Counted from the stretch's first letter, positions 1 through 7,520 are shown. The stretch: 10,803 bases of DNA from an uncultured Clostridia bacterium (GCA_947589135.1 CANPZT010000034.1:1-10803); one strand, 5' to 3'. Notes: a model not told the origin generated them from the sequence alone. Translations and numbers: made by a program.

Positions 1-168
1 CAATTTGTCTCTTTGTTTGTCTTCTTCTTGCATCTTTAGTAGCAATTTGTCTCTTTGTTTGTCTTCTTCTTGCATCTTTAGTAGTAATTTGTCTCTACGT
101 TCGTCTTCTTCTTGCATTTTTAGTAGTAATTCATCTCTACGTTCGTCTTCTTCTTGCATCTTTAGTAA
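1..168 (-). repeat. 42-bp tandem repeat array, four copies, continuing off the left edge
   Basis: Four consecutive 42-bp units occupy 1-42, 43-84, 85-126 and 127-168, with a partial copy from 169. Units 1 and 2 are identical. Units 3 and 4 differ at a few positions, for example CTTTGTTTG against CTACGTTCG on the plus strand. The unit length is a multiple of three, so gain or loss of copies would lengthen or shorten the encoded protein without breaking the frame. The identical neighbours suggest recent duplication by slippage or unequal recombination. Confidence 0.93.
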
Positions 169-195
169 CAATTTGTCTCTTTGTTTTTTATTCAT
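1..195 (-). CDS. Small charged tandem-repeat protein, 3' end beyond window
   Basis: I do not recognise this protein. Reading leftward from the ATG at 195-193, 65 codons stay open to the window edge. After MNKKQRD the protein is four copies of a 14-residue unit of the form KLLLKMQEEDERRD, with E/K and R/Q variation, then the start of a fifth. Each unit pairs a short hydrophobic patch (LLLKM) with a highly charged stretch, so a long helix, perhaps a coiled coil or single alpha-helix, is likely. The start is well supported: AAAGGAGGG lies about 5 bases upstream and a promoter with a 17-bp spacer lies further up. No signal peptide or membrane segment is visible in this part. It lies downstream of ylmH on the same strand but has its own promoter. 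The function is unknown and the C-terminus is not visible. Confidence 0.72.
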   Translation of the reverse strand, partial: MNKKQRDKLLLKMQEEDERRDELLLKMQEEDERRDKLLLKMQEEDKQRDKLLLKMQEEDKQRDKL

Positions 196-221
196 ATCTT
201 TCCCTCCTTTCTCTAAAATAA

Positions 222-252
222 AACTTACAATCTTTTTGTTTGATTGTAAGTT
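222..252 (-). promoter_or_regulatory. Perfect inverted repeat at the transcription start of the repeat-protein gene
   Basis: AACTTACAATC (222-232) and GATTGTAAGTT (242-252) are perfect reverse complements around a 9-base loop. On the minus strand the palindrome starts two bases after the predicted -10 hexamer (260-255), so it covers the likely transcription start. It ends about 27 bases before the ATG, with a T-rich run after it. It could be a repressor operator, a 5' hairpin stabilising the mRNA, or an attenuator. The sequence alone does not decide between these. Confidence 0.6.
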
Positions 253-254
253 AA

Positions 255-283
255 ATTATACACTTTAATTCTATTTAAGTCAA
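255..283 (-). promoter_or_regulatory. Sigma-A-type promoter for the repeat-protein gene
   Basis: On the minus strand, TTGACT (283-278) and a perfect TATAAT (260-255) are separated by exactly 17 bp. The spacing and orientation fit transcription toward the ATG at 195. It is the best vegetative promoter match in the window by consensus. Confidence 0.75.
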
Positions 284-312
284 TAAAATTCCACCGCAAA
301 TTCCGACAATTT

Positions 313-1116
313 TTATACGTATTTTTCTATTAAAATAACAATTCTTCCGCTTCTTGTAGTACCACAAAATTCCTTAATTACAAACCTTCCTTTTCCTCTA
401 ATTGTAATAATATCATTTACCTTTACTTGTTTAGATAATTTTGTCTCATTTTGTCCATTTATAAAAACTCTTTCTTGGTTAATAATTTGTGCAGCTTTAC
501 TTCTTGAAGTTCTTGCTAAATCTGATACAAAATTGTCTAATCTTAAGGATGGCACAATAATTTTTATTTCTTCTACTTTAATTTCTTTCTTTTTTAACTG
601 ATTTAATGATAAAATTTCAACTTTACTATTTTCAAATCTTGTTAGAGATGGTAATTGTTCTTTTAAAATATTAGAAAATTCTGCTACTGCGATAATATCT
701 GCACCTTCTTCTGAAACTAAAATATCTCCAATCTTTTCTCGTTTTAAGCCTAGTTTAACAATACCACCTAAATAATTTCTATGACTATATTTTCCTCTTT
801 CTTCTTCAGACAATTGTACTCTTACAACCTTCAATATTTTATCATAATTTTTTTGTATCATACTGTCTGTATAATCTTCTGGATAAATAACTGCTATTTT
901 TCTTTCTGCATCTTCATATCCGCCAAATAAAATACAATTAGAAAACTGCATCTTTCTTAGAAAATTTTGTACCAAAGATACTTGATACATATCCAAAAAA
1001 TCTGTACATTCAATTTTACCATTTTTTTTAGATATTTCTATTTTGTCTAAGATTTGTCCTAGGCATATTTTATCTTCTTGCTTTTTATAATCTTTTAACA
1101 ACTCTTGCTTATTCAA
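313..1116 (-). CDS. ylmH: YlmH-family S4-domain RNA-binding protein
   Basis: This is a 267-residue protein, close to the usual YlmH length of about 260. Residues 112-134 (HRNYLGGIVKLGLKREKIGD and following) are the family hallmark, and residues about 190-250 form a C-terminal S4 RNA-binding domain (SLRLDNFVSDLARTSRSKAA, then RVFINGQ). In Bacillus, YlmH binds the large ribosomal subunit carrying peptidyl-tRNA and takes part in rescue of stalled translation. It is normally encoded in the division cluster near divIVA, but here it follows dxs. The start is TTG at 1116-1114, preceded by AAGGAGG (1129-1123), and it overlaps the end of dxs by 8 bp, so the two are probably translationally coupled. 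The protein has no transmembrane segment and should be cytoplasmic. The family call is firm; the exact role in this organism is inferred. Confidence 0.9.
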   Translation of the reverse strand: MNKQELLKDYKKQEDKICLGQILDKIEISKKNGKIECTDFLDMYQVSLVQNFLRKMQFSNCILFGGYEDAERKIAVIYPEDYTDSMIQKNYDKILKVVRVQLSEEERGKYSHRNYLGGIVKLGLKREKIGDILVSEEGADIIAVAEFSNILKEQLPSLTRFENSKVEILSLNQLKKKEIKVEEIKIIVPSLRLDNFVSDLARTSRSKAAQIINQERVFINGQNETKLSKQVKVNDIITIRGKGRFVIKEFCGTTRSGRIVILIEKYV

Positions 1117-2990
1117 ACTTTTCCTCCTTAGGAATTAGTGGACATTCCTTTAATCCCTTTATTATACTTTCCTTGTCTATATGATATATTTTTTCTAGTT
1201 CATCTATAGTTCCATGTTCGATATATTCATCAGGATATGCATATGTTTGTAATTTAACATTTTGTATTTGTTCTTCTATTATTAATTCTTTTATTGCTGT
1301 TCCTAATCCGTTTATTATTGTTCCATCTTCAATTGTTATTACATTTTTAGTTTTTTCAATTGATTTTTTTATAGTATTTTTATCTAATGGCTTTAAAAAT
1401 CTTACATTAATTACTTCTGCTTCTATTTTATCTTTTTTTATATCTTGTGCTATTTCCATTGCTTTTGAAACAGTTTTTCCGATTGCTATAATACTTACAT
1501 CTTCTCCTTGCTTTAAAATTTCTGCCTTTCCCTGTTCTATTTCCTGATGTTTTTCAAATACTAACTTATCTTCTCCTCCTCTTGGATATCTAATTACTAC
1601 TGGTTTATTTAAGTTAACTGCAAATTCTAGCATATCTTCTAATTCTTTAAAGTCCTTTGGTGCCATAATTGTTAAATTAGGCACTAATCTGAAGAATGCC
1701 ATATCTAGTGTTCCTTGATGTGTTTCTCCGATCTGCTCCTACTACTCCTGCTCTATCTACACACATAACAACATGTAAATTTTGCATAGCAATATCATGA
1801 ATTACTTGATCATATGCTCTCTGATAAAATGATGCATAAATTGGAACTACCGGAATTGTTCCCTCTTTTGCCATTCCAGCAGCTAGCCCTAAAGCATGTT
1901 GTTCTGCAATTCCTATATCAAAAAATCTATTTGGAAATTCTTTTTGAAATTGCGTAAGACCTGTTCCATCTTTCATTGATGCTGTTATTGCAACAATTTT
2001 ATTATTATCTTTTGCTAATTCTACTAATTTTTCTCCAAATACTTTTGAATAATCTTTTTTCTTTTCTTGTTTTGGTTCTCCTGTTTCTATATCAAAAGGT
2101 CCAGTTGCATGAAATCTATCTGGATTTTCTTCTGCTACTTTATATCCTTTCCCTTTTTTGGTTAAAATATGAATTAAAACTGGGCCTTCTAACTGTTTAC
2201 TTATTTTTAACATTCTTTCTAATTCTTGAATATCATGCCCATCTACTGGTCCTAAATATCTAAAACCTATATCTTCAAAAAACATTTTTGGAATTACTAA
2301 TTGTTTAATACTTCTTTTTATTCTTTGTACAATTTTTACAACTGGTTTTCCTACTACTGGTATTTTGTTAATGACTTTTTTTATAGAAACATTAGATTTT
2401 GTATAAGTCCTTTTTGTTCTCAATTTACTAAGTAACATACTCATTCCACCAATGTTTTTTGCTATACTCATTTCATTATCATTTAAAATAACAGTTAGAT
2501 TTGCTTTACTACATCCTGCATCATTTAGTGCCTCTAAAGCCATACCTCCTGTTAGAGCACCATCTCCAATTACAGCTAATACAGAATGATTTTTCCCTTC
2601 AATGTCTCTTGCTCTTGCCATTCCTAGCGCTGCTGATATAGAAGTACTACTATGTCCTGTATTAAAACAATCTGTGTCTGATTCTTTTGTTTTTGGAAAA
2701 CCTGCAATTCCTTTTAATTTTCTCAAAGTTTTTAGTTGTTCTCTTCTTCCTGTAATAATTTTATGTACATAAGTTTGATGTCCTACGTCCCAAACAATTT
2801 TGTCATTTGGTAAATCAAATACACTATGTAAAGCAATTGTAAGTTCTACAACTCCTAAATTAGATGCTAAATGACCTCCATTTTCAGATACTATTTCTAT
2901 TATGTATTTTCTAATTTCTTCTGCTAATTTTTTCTTTTCTTCTATACTTAGTTTTTTTACATCCTCTGGCGAGTTTATTTTTTCTAACAT
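1109..2990 (-). pseudogene. dxs: 1-deoxy-D-xylulose-5-phosphate synthase, interrupted by a single-base frameshift
   Basis: DXS condenses pyruvate and glyceraldehyde 3-phosphate to DXP, using thiamine diphosphate, in the first step of the MEP isoprenoid pathway. The N-terminal frame (start 2990) shows GGHLASNLG (38-46), the TPP motif GDGALTGGMALEALNDAG (142-159) with NDNEMSI (170-176), GPVDGHD (247-253) and the catalytic-glutamate motif DIGIAEQHALG (E363). It runs normally to VVGAD (D420, codon 1733-1731), then shifts and stops at 1677. Dropping one base (G at 1730, plus strand) restores GETHQGTLDMAFFRLVPN and an open frame to TAA at 1109, giving 626 residues, the usual DXS length. The apparent ATG at 1702 is therefore an internal methionine. 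AGGTG lies about 5 bases before the start codon. A sequencing or assembly error, or a very recent mutation, is likelier than an old pseudogene because both halves are fully conserved. Confidence 0.93.
1123..1129 (-). promoter_or_regulatory. Strong ribosome binding site for the ylmH TTG start
   Basis: AAGGAGG on the minus strand lies 6 bases upstream of the TTG at 1116-1114 and inside the last codons of dxs. There is no ATG or GTG at a suitable distance, so this site decides the non-ATG start. Confidence 0.8.
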
Positions 2991-3027
2991 TTCATCACCT
3001 ATTTTTATTTTTTATATAAGCTTTATC

Positions 3028-3056
3028 ATTATAGCACCTTTTTTTATATTTTTCTA
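3028..3056 (-). promoter_or_regulatory. Extended -10 promoter for dxs-ylmH
   Basis: On the minus strand, TGCTATAAT (3036-3028) is a perfect extended -10. A weak -35, TAGAAA (3056-3051, 4 of 6 consensus bases), lies 17 bp upstream. It sits about 38 bp before the dxs start and downstream of the clpC terminator, so dxs and ylmH are likely transcribed separately from clpC. Confidence 0.65.
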
Positions 3057-3104
3057 CCCTTTTTTGTTTAATATGTTTTTACAATATATTATAAATATCT
3101 CTCT

Positions 3105-3150
3105 AAAAAAAACACACAAACCATGTAAAGTTACCTTACTGGTCTGTGTT
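3105..3150 (-). terminator. Rho-independent terminator of the ctsR-clpC operon
   Basis: Read on the minus strand, a stem with arms AACACA-ACCA-GTAA and TTAC-TGGT-TGTGTT (3150-3111, small mismatches and bulges) is followed by a run of eight T residues (3112-3105). It begins about 45 bases after the clpC stop codon, as expected for the end of this operon. Confidence 0.85.
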
Positions 3151-3195
3151 CTTATTTCCTAAATTATATATATCATTACCATATATTATAGACAT

Positions 3196-5646
3196 TTATT
3201 TCACAACAATTTTCTCATCTTCAACACCTATTTTTGCAAGTTTGTTTTTCTTTAGCTTACCATCTAAAATTTCTTCTGCCAATCTGTCTTCTAAAACATT
3301 TTGAATTGTTCTTCTAAGTGGTCTTGCTCCAAAGTTTTTATCTATCCCCTTACTTGCTACTAATTCTTTTACTTCTGGTTCTAATTCAATTTTTATTTTT
3401 TGATCTGATAATCTGTCTGTTACTTCTTTTAGCATAATATCAATAATTTGACTAATTTCGTTATCTGTTAATTTATGGAATACAATAATTTCATCAATAC
3501 GATTTATAAATTCTGGTCTTAACTCCTTCTTTAATGCTTCCATTACTTCTTTTTTAGTTTGCTCATATTCTTTACTTTCTTCTTCAGTTTTATTACCTGC
3601 TTGTGTGAAACCTAACATTTTTTTATCTGTAATTAATCTTGCTCCTATATTTGATGTCATAATAATAACTGTATTTTTAAAGTTTACTGTCCTTCCTTGT
3701 GAATCTGTTAATCTACCATCTTCTAAAATTTGTAATAACATATTCATAACATCAGGATGTGCTTTTTCTATTTCATCAAATAATATTACAGAATATGGTT
3801 TTCTTCTTATCTTTTCTGTTAATTGTCCACCTTCATCAAATCCTACATACCCTGGAGGTGAACCAATTAATTTAGAAATAGAATGTGGCTCCATATATTC
3901 AGACATATCTACTCTTATCATTGCATTTTCATCACCAAATAAACTTTCTGCCAATGCTTTTGATAATTCTGTTTTTCCTACACCTGTTGGTCCTAAGAAT
4001 AAGAATGAACCAATTGGCCTTTTAGGGTCTTTTAAGCCAACTCTTCCTCTTCTAATTGCTTTTGCAACTGCTTCTACTGCTTCATTTTGACCAATTACTC
4101 TTTCATGTAGATTTTTTTCTAAATTCTTTAATCTTTCATTTTCATCTTCAGTTATTTTCTTAGCAGGAATTCCTGTCCAACTTGCAATTACTTCTGCAAT
4201 ATTTTCTTCTGTAATATCTGTTACTTGTTTTGTATTCTTATTTTTCCATTTCTTTTGTTCTTTTTCATATTTTTCTTTTAATTCTTTTTCTTTATCTCTC
4301 AAACTTGCAGCTTTTTCAAATTTTTGTGTTCTTACTGCTTCCTCTTTATTTTTCTTTGTTTCCTCTATTTGTTCTTCTAATTCTTTTAGATTTTCTGGTT
4401 CTGTATATGTTTTTAATTTAACACGAGAAGCAGCTTCATCAATTAAATCAATTGCTTTATCTGGCAAAAATCTATCATTAATATATCTTGTAGACATTTT
4501 AACTGCTGCTTCAATTGCTTGGTCTGTAATTTTTACACCATGATGTGCTTCATATTTATCTCTAATTCCTTTTAAAATAACAATTGTATCTTTTTCTGTT
4601 GGTTCATTTACTGTAACTGGGCTAAATCTTCTTTCTAATGCAGAGTCTTTTTCTATATATTTTCTATATTCATTTAAAGTAGTAGCACCAACTAATTGAA
4701 TTTCTCCTCTTGCTAAAAGTGGTTTCAAAATATTTGCTGCATCAATTGCACCTTCTGCTGCTCCTGCACCAACAATTGTATGCATTTCATCAATAAATAA
4801 GATAACATCTCCTACTTTTTTAACCTCCTCTAGTGCCTTTTTTATTCTTTCCTCAAAGTCTCCTCTATATTTAGCACCTGCTACCATACTTGAAATATCC
4901 ATTGTAACAACTCTTTTATCTTTTAATATTTCTGGAACATCTCCTGCAATAATTTTTTGTGCTAATCCTTCTACAACTGCTGTTTTACCAACACCTGGCT
5001 CTCCAATTAAACAAGGATTATTTTTTGTTCTTCTTGATAAAATTTGTATTACTCTTTCAATTTCTTCTTTTCTTCCAACTATTGGGTCTAACTTTCCTTC
5101 TTGCGCTTTTTTTGTTAGGTCCTCTCCAAATTGATTTAGAGTAGTTGTTTGATTATAACTTCCTCTTTTTGATTGTTTTCCACTTTTTCCTTTATCATTT
5201 GAAGTTAAATCTTCTCCCTCATTAATTACTTTTACAATTTCATTATATAATTTTGGAATGTTAACATTTAATTCTAATAATATTCTTGCTGCAATACTAT
5301 CTCCTTCTCTTAAAATAGATATTAGTAGATGTTCTGTTCCTATATAATTATATCCTAATTTTCTTGCTTCTATAAAAGCGGTTTCTATTACTCTTTTAGT
5401 TCTTGGAGTAAATCCTAATGTTTCATCAATTGTCTCTCCTTGTCCAATTAATTCTACAATTTTATCTATAATATCTTGAGGTGTAATTTCTTGATTTTCT
5501 AAAACTTTTGAAGCAACTCCGCTTCCTTCTCTTGCTAGACCATATAAAATATGTTCTGTTCCTATATAATTATGTCCTAATTCAATTGCTACTTCATTTG
5601 CAATTTCAATTGCCTTTTTGGCTCTTCCTGTAAAATTATATGTCAT
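3196..5646 (-). CDS. clpC: ATP-dependent Clp protease ATPase subunit ClpC
   Basis: ClpC is a AAA+ unfoldase that hands substrates, including arginine-phosphorylated proteins, to ClpP in the cytoplasm. This copy is 816 residues, near the Bacillus length of about 810, and looks intact. Two Clp_N repeats cover about 1-145 (NYIGTEH at 26-32 and 100-106). Domain D1 has Walker A GEPGVGKT (215-222), pore loop AKYRG (258-262) and Walker B VILFIDE (281-287). The middle UVR-type coiled-coil domain, which docks McsB or adaptor proteins, is at about 420-465. D2 has Walker A GPTGVGKT (552-559), pore motif GYVG (599-602) and Walker B VILFDE (620-625). The ClpP-docking tripeptide LGF is at 678-680, and the C-terminal domain contains GARPLRRTIQ. 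The start ATG follows AAAGGAG. It is the last gene of the operon, 26 bp after mcsB and before a terminator. Confidence 0.98.
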   Translation of the reverse strand: MTYNFTGRAKKAIEIANEVAIELGHNYIGTEHILYGLAREGSGVASKVLENQEITPQDIIDKIVELIGQGETIDETLGFTPRTKRVIETAFIEARKLGYNYIGTEHLLISILREGDSIAARILLELNVNIPKLYNEIVKVINEGEDLTSNDKGKSGKQSKRGSYNQTTTLNQFGEDLTKKAQEGKLDPIVGRKEEIERVIQILSRRTKNNPCLIGEPGVGKTAVVEGLAQKIIAGDVPEILKDKRVVTMDISSMVAGAKYRGDFEERIKKALEEVKKVGDVILFIDEMHTIVGAGAAEGAIDAANILKPLLARGEIQLVGATTLNEYRKYIEKDSALERRFSPVTVNEPTEKDTIVILKGIRDKYEAHHGVKITDQAIEAAVKMSTRYINDRFLPDKAIDLIDEAASRVKLKTYTEPENLKELEEQIEETKKNKEEAVRTQKFEKAASLRDKEKELKEKYEKEQKKWKNKNTKQVTDITEENIAEVIASWTGIPAKKITEDENERLKNLEKNLHERVIGQNEAVEAVAKAIRRGRVGLKDPKRPIGSFLFLGPTGVGKTELSKALAESLFGDENAMIRVDMSEYMEPHSISKLIGSPPGYVGFDEGGQLTEKIRRKPYSVILFDEIEKAHPDVMNMLLQILEDGRLTDSQGRTVNFKNTVIIMTSNIGARLITDKKMLGFTQAGNKTEEESKEYEQTKKEVMEALKKELRPEFINRIDEIIVFHKLTDNEISQIIDIMLKEVTDRLSDQKIKIELEPEVKELVASKGIDKNFGARPLRRTIQNVLEDRLAEEILDGKLKKNKLAKIGVEDEKIVVK

Positions 5647-5672
5647 TTTGATATTCTCCTTTCATTATTGAT

Positions 5673-6683
5673 TTATTTTTCATTCAAAATTTGCTTAATT
5701 ACCTCTGCTCTTTTTATATCTCGTTCAATTGCCTCATATTGACTACCTAAATATTTTTGAAGATTTGCAGGCTTTGTATATAAATACAATTTTTGAACTT
5801 TCAAATCTGTTAATTCTTGTAAAATACCTAAATCTGTACCTAACTTGATATTAGACAATAACTCTCTTGCTTCTTCTGAAGATATCTTTCTACAATTTGT
5901 TAAAATGCCATAACTTCTATATATGATGTCTTCTAACTCTAATTCATCTTTTGCAAGCAACTTTCTTGCTTGTCTTTCTTGTTCTATAATTTTTTCTACA
6001 ATTACATTTAAATTTTTTATAATTTCTTTTTCTGAAACTCCTAATGTTTGTTGATTTGATATTTGATACATATCACCTGAACCTTCTGTATTTTCTCCAT
6101 AAACTCCTCTAATATTTACACCAAAATTATTAATTGCTTCTAACACTCTTCTTGTATTCTTTGTTTTAGATAAAGCAGGTAAATGCACCATAACAGAAGC
6201 TCTAAGTCCTGTTCCTACATTGCTTGGGCAACTTGTTAAATAACCATATTTTTTATTTATTGCATATCCTAATGTTTCTCCTATTTTTTCATCTATTTCA
6301 ATAGCTAAATTTAATGTGTTTTCTAAATCTAATCCACAATTGAATACTTGTATTCTTAAATGATCTTCCTCTCCTATCATAATACAAATATTTTCTTCAT
6401 CATTTATTAAAATACTTCCTGTTTCATTTCTTTTTAAAACAAAATTTGGGCTTAATAAGTGTTTTTCTACTAAACTCATTTTTGTAATATCATCCATGTC
6501 TTTTAATTTAAAGAACTTTAGCCCATACCCAATTTGATATAAATTATCTTGAATAAATTTTTCTAATTGTTGTAATTCTTCTTTATTTAGATTAAATTTA
6601 AAATCGTTCAGATTTCTTGCTAATCTAATTCTTGTACTAATTGCTATATCTGAATTATTACTACTTTGTAAATACCAATTCAT
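5673..6683 (-). CDS. mcsB: Protein-arginine kinase McsB
   Basis: McsB phosphorylates arginines on CtsR and on damaged proteins, marking them for ClpCP; it needs McsA as activator. The 336-residue protein has the phosphagen-kinase-like fold signatures: ISTRIRLARN (15-24), EEDHLRIQ (105-112), CPSNVGTGLRASVMVHLPAL (152-171, with the conserved Cys152) and GSGDMYQISNQ (201-211). The C-terminal RDIKRA (321-326) matches the RDxxRA phospho-arginine-binding motif of Bacillus McsB. One oddity is Gly104, where the related phosphagen kinases usually read Asn before EEDH; the acidic residues are kept. The ATG follows an AGGGAG ribosome binding site. It is 73 bp downstream of mcsA and 26 bp upstream of clpC. 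It is shorter than some relatives by roughly 20 residues but seems complete. Confidence 0.97.
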   Translation of the reverse strand: MNWYLQSSNNSDIAISTRIRLARNLNDFKFNLNKEELQQLEKFIQDNLYQIGYGLKFFKLKDMDDITKMSLVEKHLLSPNFVLKRNETGSILINDEENICIMIGEEDHLRIQVFNCGLDLENTLNLAIEIDEKIGETLGYAINKKYGYLTSCPSNVGTGLRASVMVHLPALSKTKNTRRVLEAINNFGVNIRGVYGENTEGSGDMYQISNQQTLGVSEKEIIKNLNVIVEKIIEQERQARKLLAKDELELEDIIYRSYGILTNCRKISSEEARELLSNIKLGTDLGILQELTDLKVQKLYLYTKPANLQKYLGSQYEAIERDIKRAEVIKQILNEK

Positions 6684-6756
6684 TTTTCCACTCCCTTTAT
6701 TTTTTATTAATATTAGAAAATTTTTTCATACTTTATTTTCATAAATTACTACTCTA

Positions 6757-7320
6757 TTATTTTTTATCTTCTAATTCTTTTATTTCATCTCTTATTTTAG
6801 CTGCATCTTCATATCTTTCTTCTTTAATTGCTTGTTTTAGGTCTTCTTGTAATTTATCTATTTTAGATATTTCTTTTTGACTTGTATTTTTATTTGTATT
6901 TTCTTCTTTATTACTATTTTTCTTTTCTATCTTACTATCTATAATTTTTCCTATTCTTCCACTATGTGTATTACTACCTTGAATCTTTTTAATGATAGGG
7001 TCTAATCTTTCTTCAAATACATTATAACAATTTCCACAACCTAATTTTCCTGTATTTACTATGTCTTCAAAAGTATATCCACAATTATCACATTTTAATG
7101 TTTTAACTTCATCAAATAATGGCATAAAATCGTTTGTTCCAAAATCTTCTAATAGTCCTCCGAAAAAACTTGAAAAGTCAATTGGCATATTAAAATCCAT
7201 ATTTCCTATTCCTAGTTTTTCACTACATTCTTCACATAAGTGCATTTCTTTTTTTCTTCCGTTTATATTTTCTGAATATCTTACATTTGCTTCCCTTTTT
7301 CCACAATTATCACACAACAT
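6757..7320 (-). CDS. mcsA: McsA, zinc-finger activator of McsB (UvrB/UvrC motif protein)
   Basis: McsA binds zinc, activates the McsB kinase and links it to ClpC and CtsR. The 187-residue protein shows four CxxC pairs, C3/C6, C29/C32, C77/C80 and C95/C98, consistent with two zinc-binding treble-clef-like modules. Conserved HSGRIG follows at 119-124. After a lysine/asparagine-rich linker (about 125-150), a UVR motif ends the protein (about 154-187, LQEDLKQAIKEERYEDAAKI). GGAGG lies about 7 bases before the ATG. It normally follows ctsR closely; here about 200 bp containing a large palindrome separates the two. Confidence 0.96.
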   Translation of the reverse strand: MLCDNCGKREANVRYSENINGRKKEMHLCEECSEKLGIGNMDFNMPIDFSSFFGGLLEDFGTNDFMPLFDEVKTLKCDNCGYTFEDIVNTGKLGCGNCYNVFEERLDPIIKKIQGSNTHSGRIGKIIDSKIEKKNSNKEENTNKNTSQKEISKIDKLQEDLKQAIKEERYEDAAKIRDEIKELEDKK

Positions 7321-7353
7321 ATTAATTCCTCCAATCTAATTTATTATTAATAT

Positions 7354-7495
7354 TATATTTTCAAAATTAATTATTTCTATTTTTTACATTCGCCCCATTC
7401 TAAAAATTCTAACAAAATTTATCCTAAATTTTGAGAATTTTTGAACGGTCCCCACGAACCATTTCAAAAATATAAATAATTAATTTCAAAATATA
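7354..7495. repeat. Nested palindromic element (MITE/REP-like) in the ctsR-mcsA gap
   Basis: The outer arms are 7354-7376 and 7474-7495. The right arm reads AAATAATTAATTT, C, AAAATATA; the reverse complement of the left is identical except TG in place of C. The arms continue inward imperfectly through A/T runs to TTCG on the left and CGAA on the right. At the centre is a second hairpin: AAAAATTCT-AA-CAAAATTT (7402-7420), loop ATCCT (7421-7425), then AAATTTTG-AGAATTTTT (7426-7442), a 17-bp stem with a 2-base bulge. It extends by TTC/GAA and CC/GG. Two C4 blocks (7393-7396 and 7450-7453) flank the inner hairpin. No ORF or T-tract is associated, so it is not a typical terminator. A small non-autonomous element or an RNA processing/attenuation structure are the two options. 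Confidence 0.72.
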
Positions 7496-7520
7496 TAAAT
7501 TTTAAAATATTAAAATATTT

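Noticed and set aside
1..168. CRISPR array
   Set aside because: The 42-bp units are directly adjacent without unique spacers and encode an in-frame 14-residue repeat.
5..268. Plus-strand ORF of Ser/Leu/Cys repeats
   Set aside because: It is the opposite-strand shadow of the minus-strand repeat gene. The minus strand has the promoter and ribosome binding site.
1109..1702. A separate gene starting with ATG at 1702 (197 residues, transketolase C-terminal)
   Set aside because: The sequence continues in frame upstream of that ATG with conserved DXS residues (GETHQGTLD), and there is no ribosome binding site of its own. It is the second half of the frameshifted dxs.
1720..1740. Programmed ribosomal frameshift in dxs
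   Set aside because: No slippery sequence or downstream structure is seen, and DXS is not known to use frameshifting.
3605..4090. 161-residue plus-strand ORF within clpC
   Set aside because: Antisense shadow of a highly conserved AAA+ domain, with no ribosome binding site and no recognisable domain.
7395..7448. Rho-independent terminator between ctsR and mcsA
   Set aside because: The inner hairpin is not followed by a T-tract in the direction of transcription and its stem is almost wholly A/T. A terminator here would also cut the operon.
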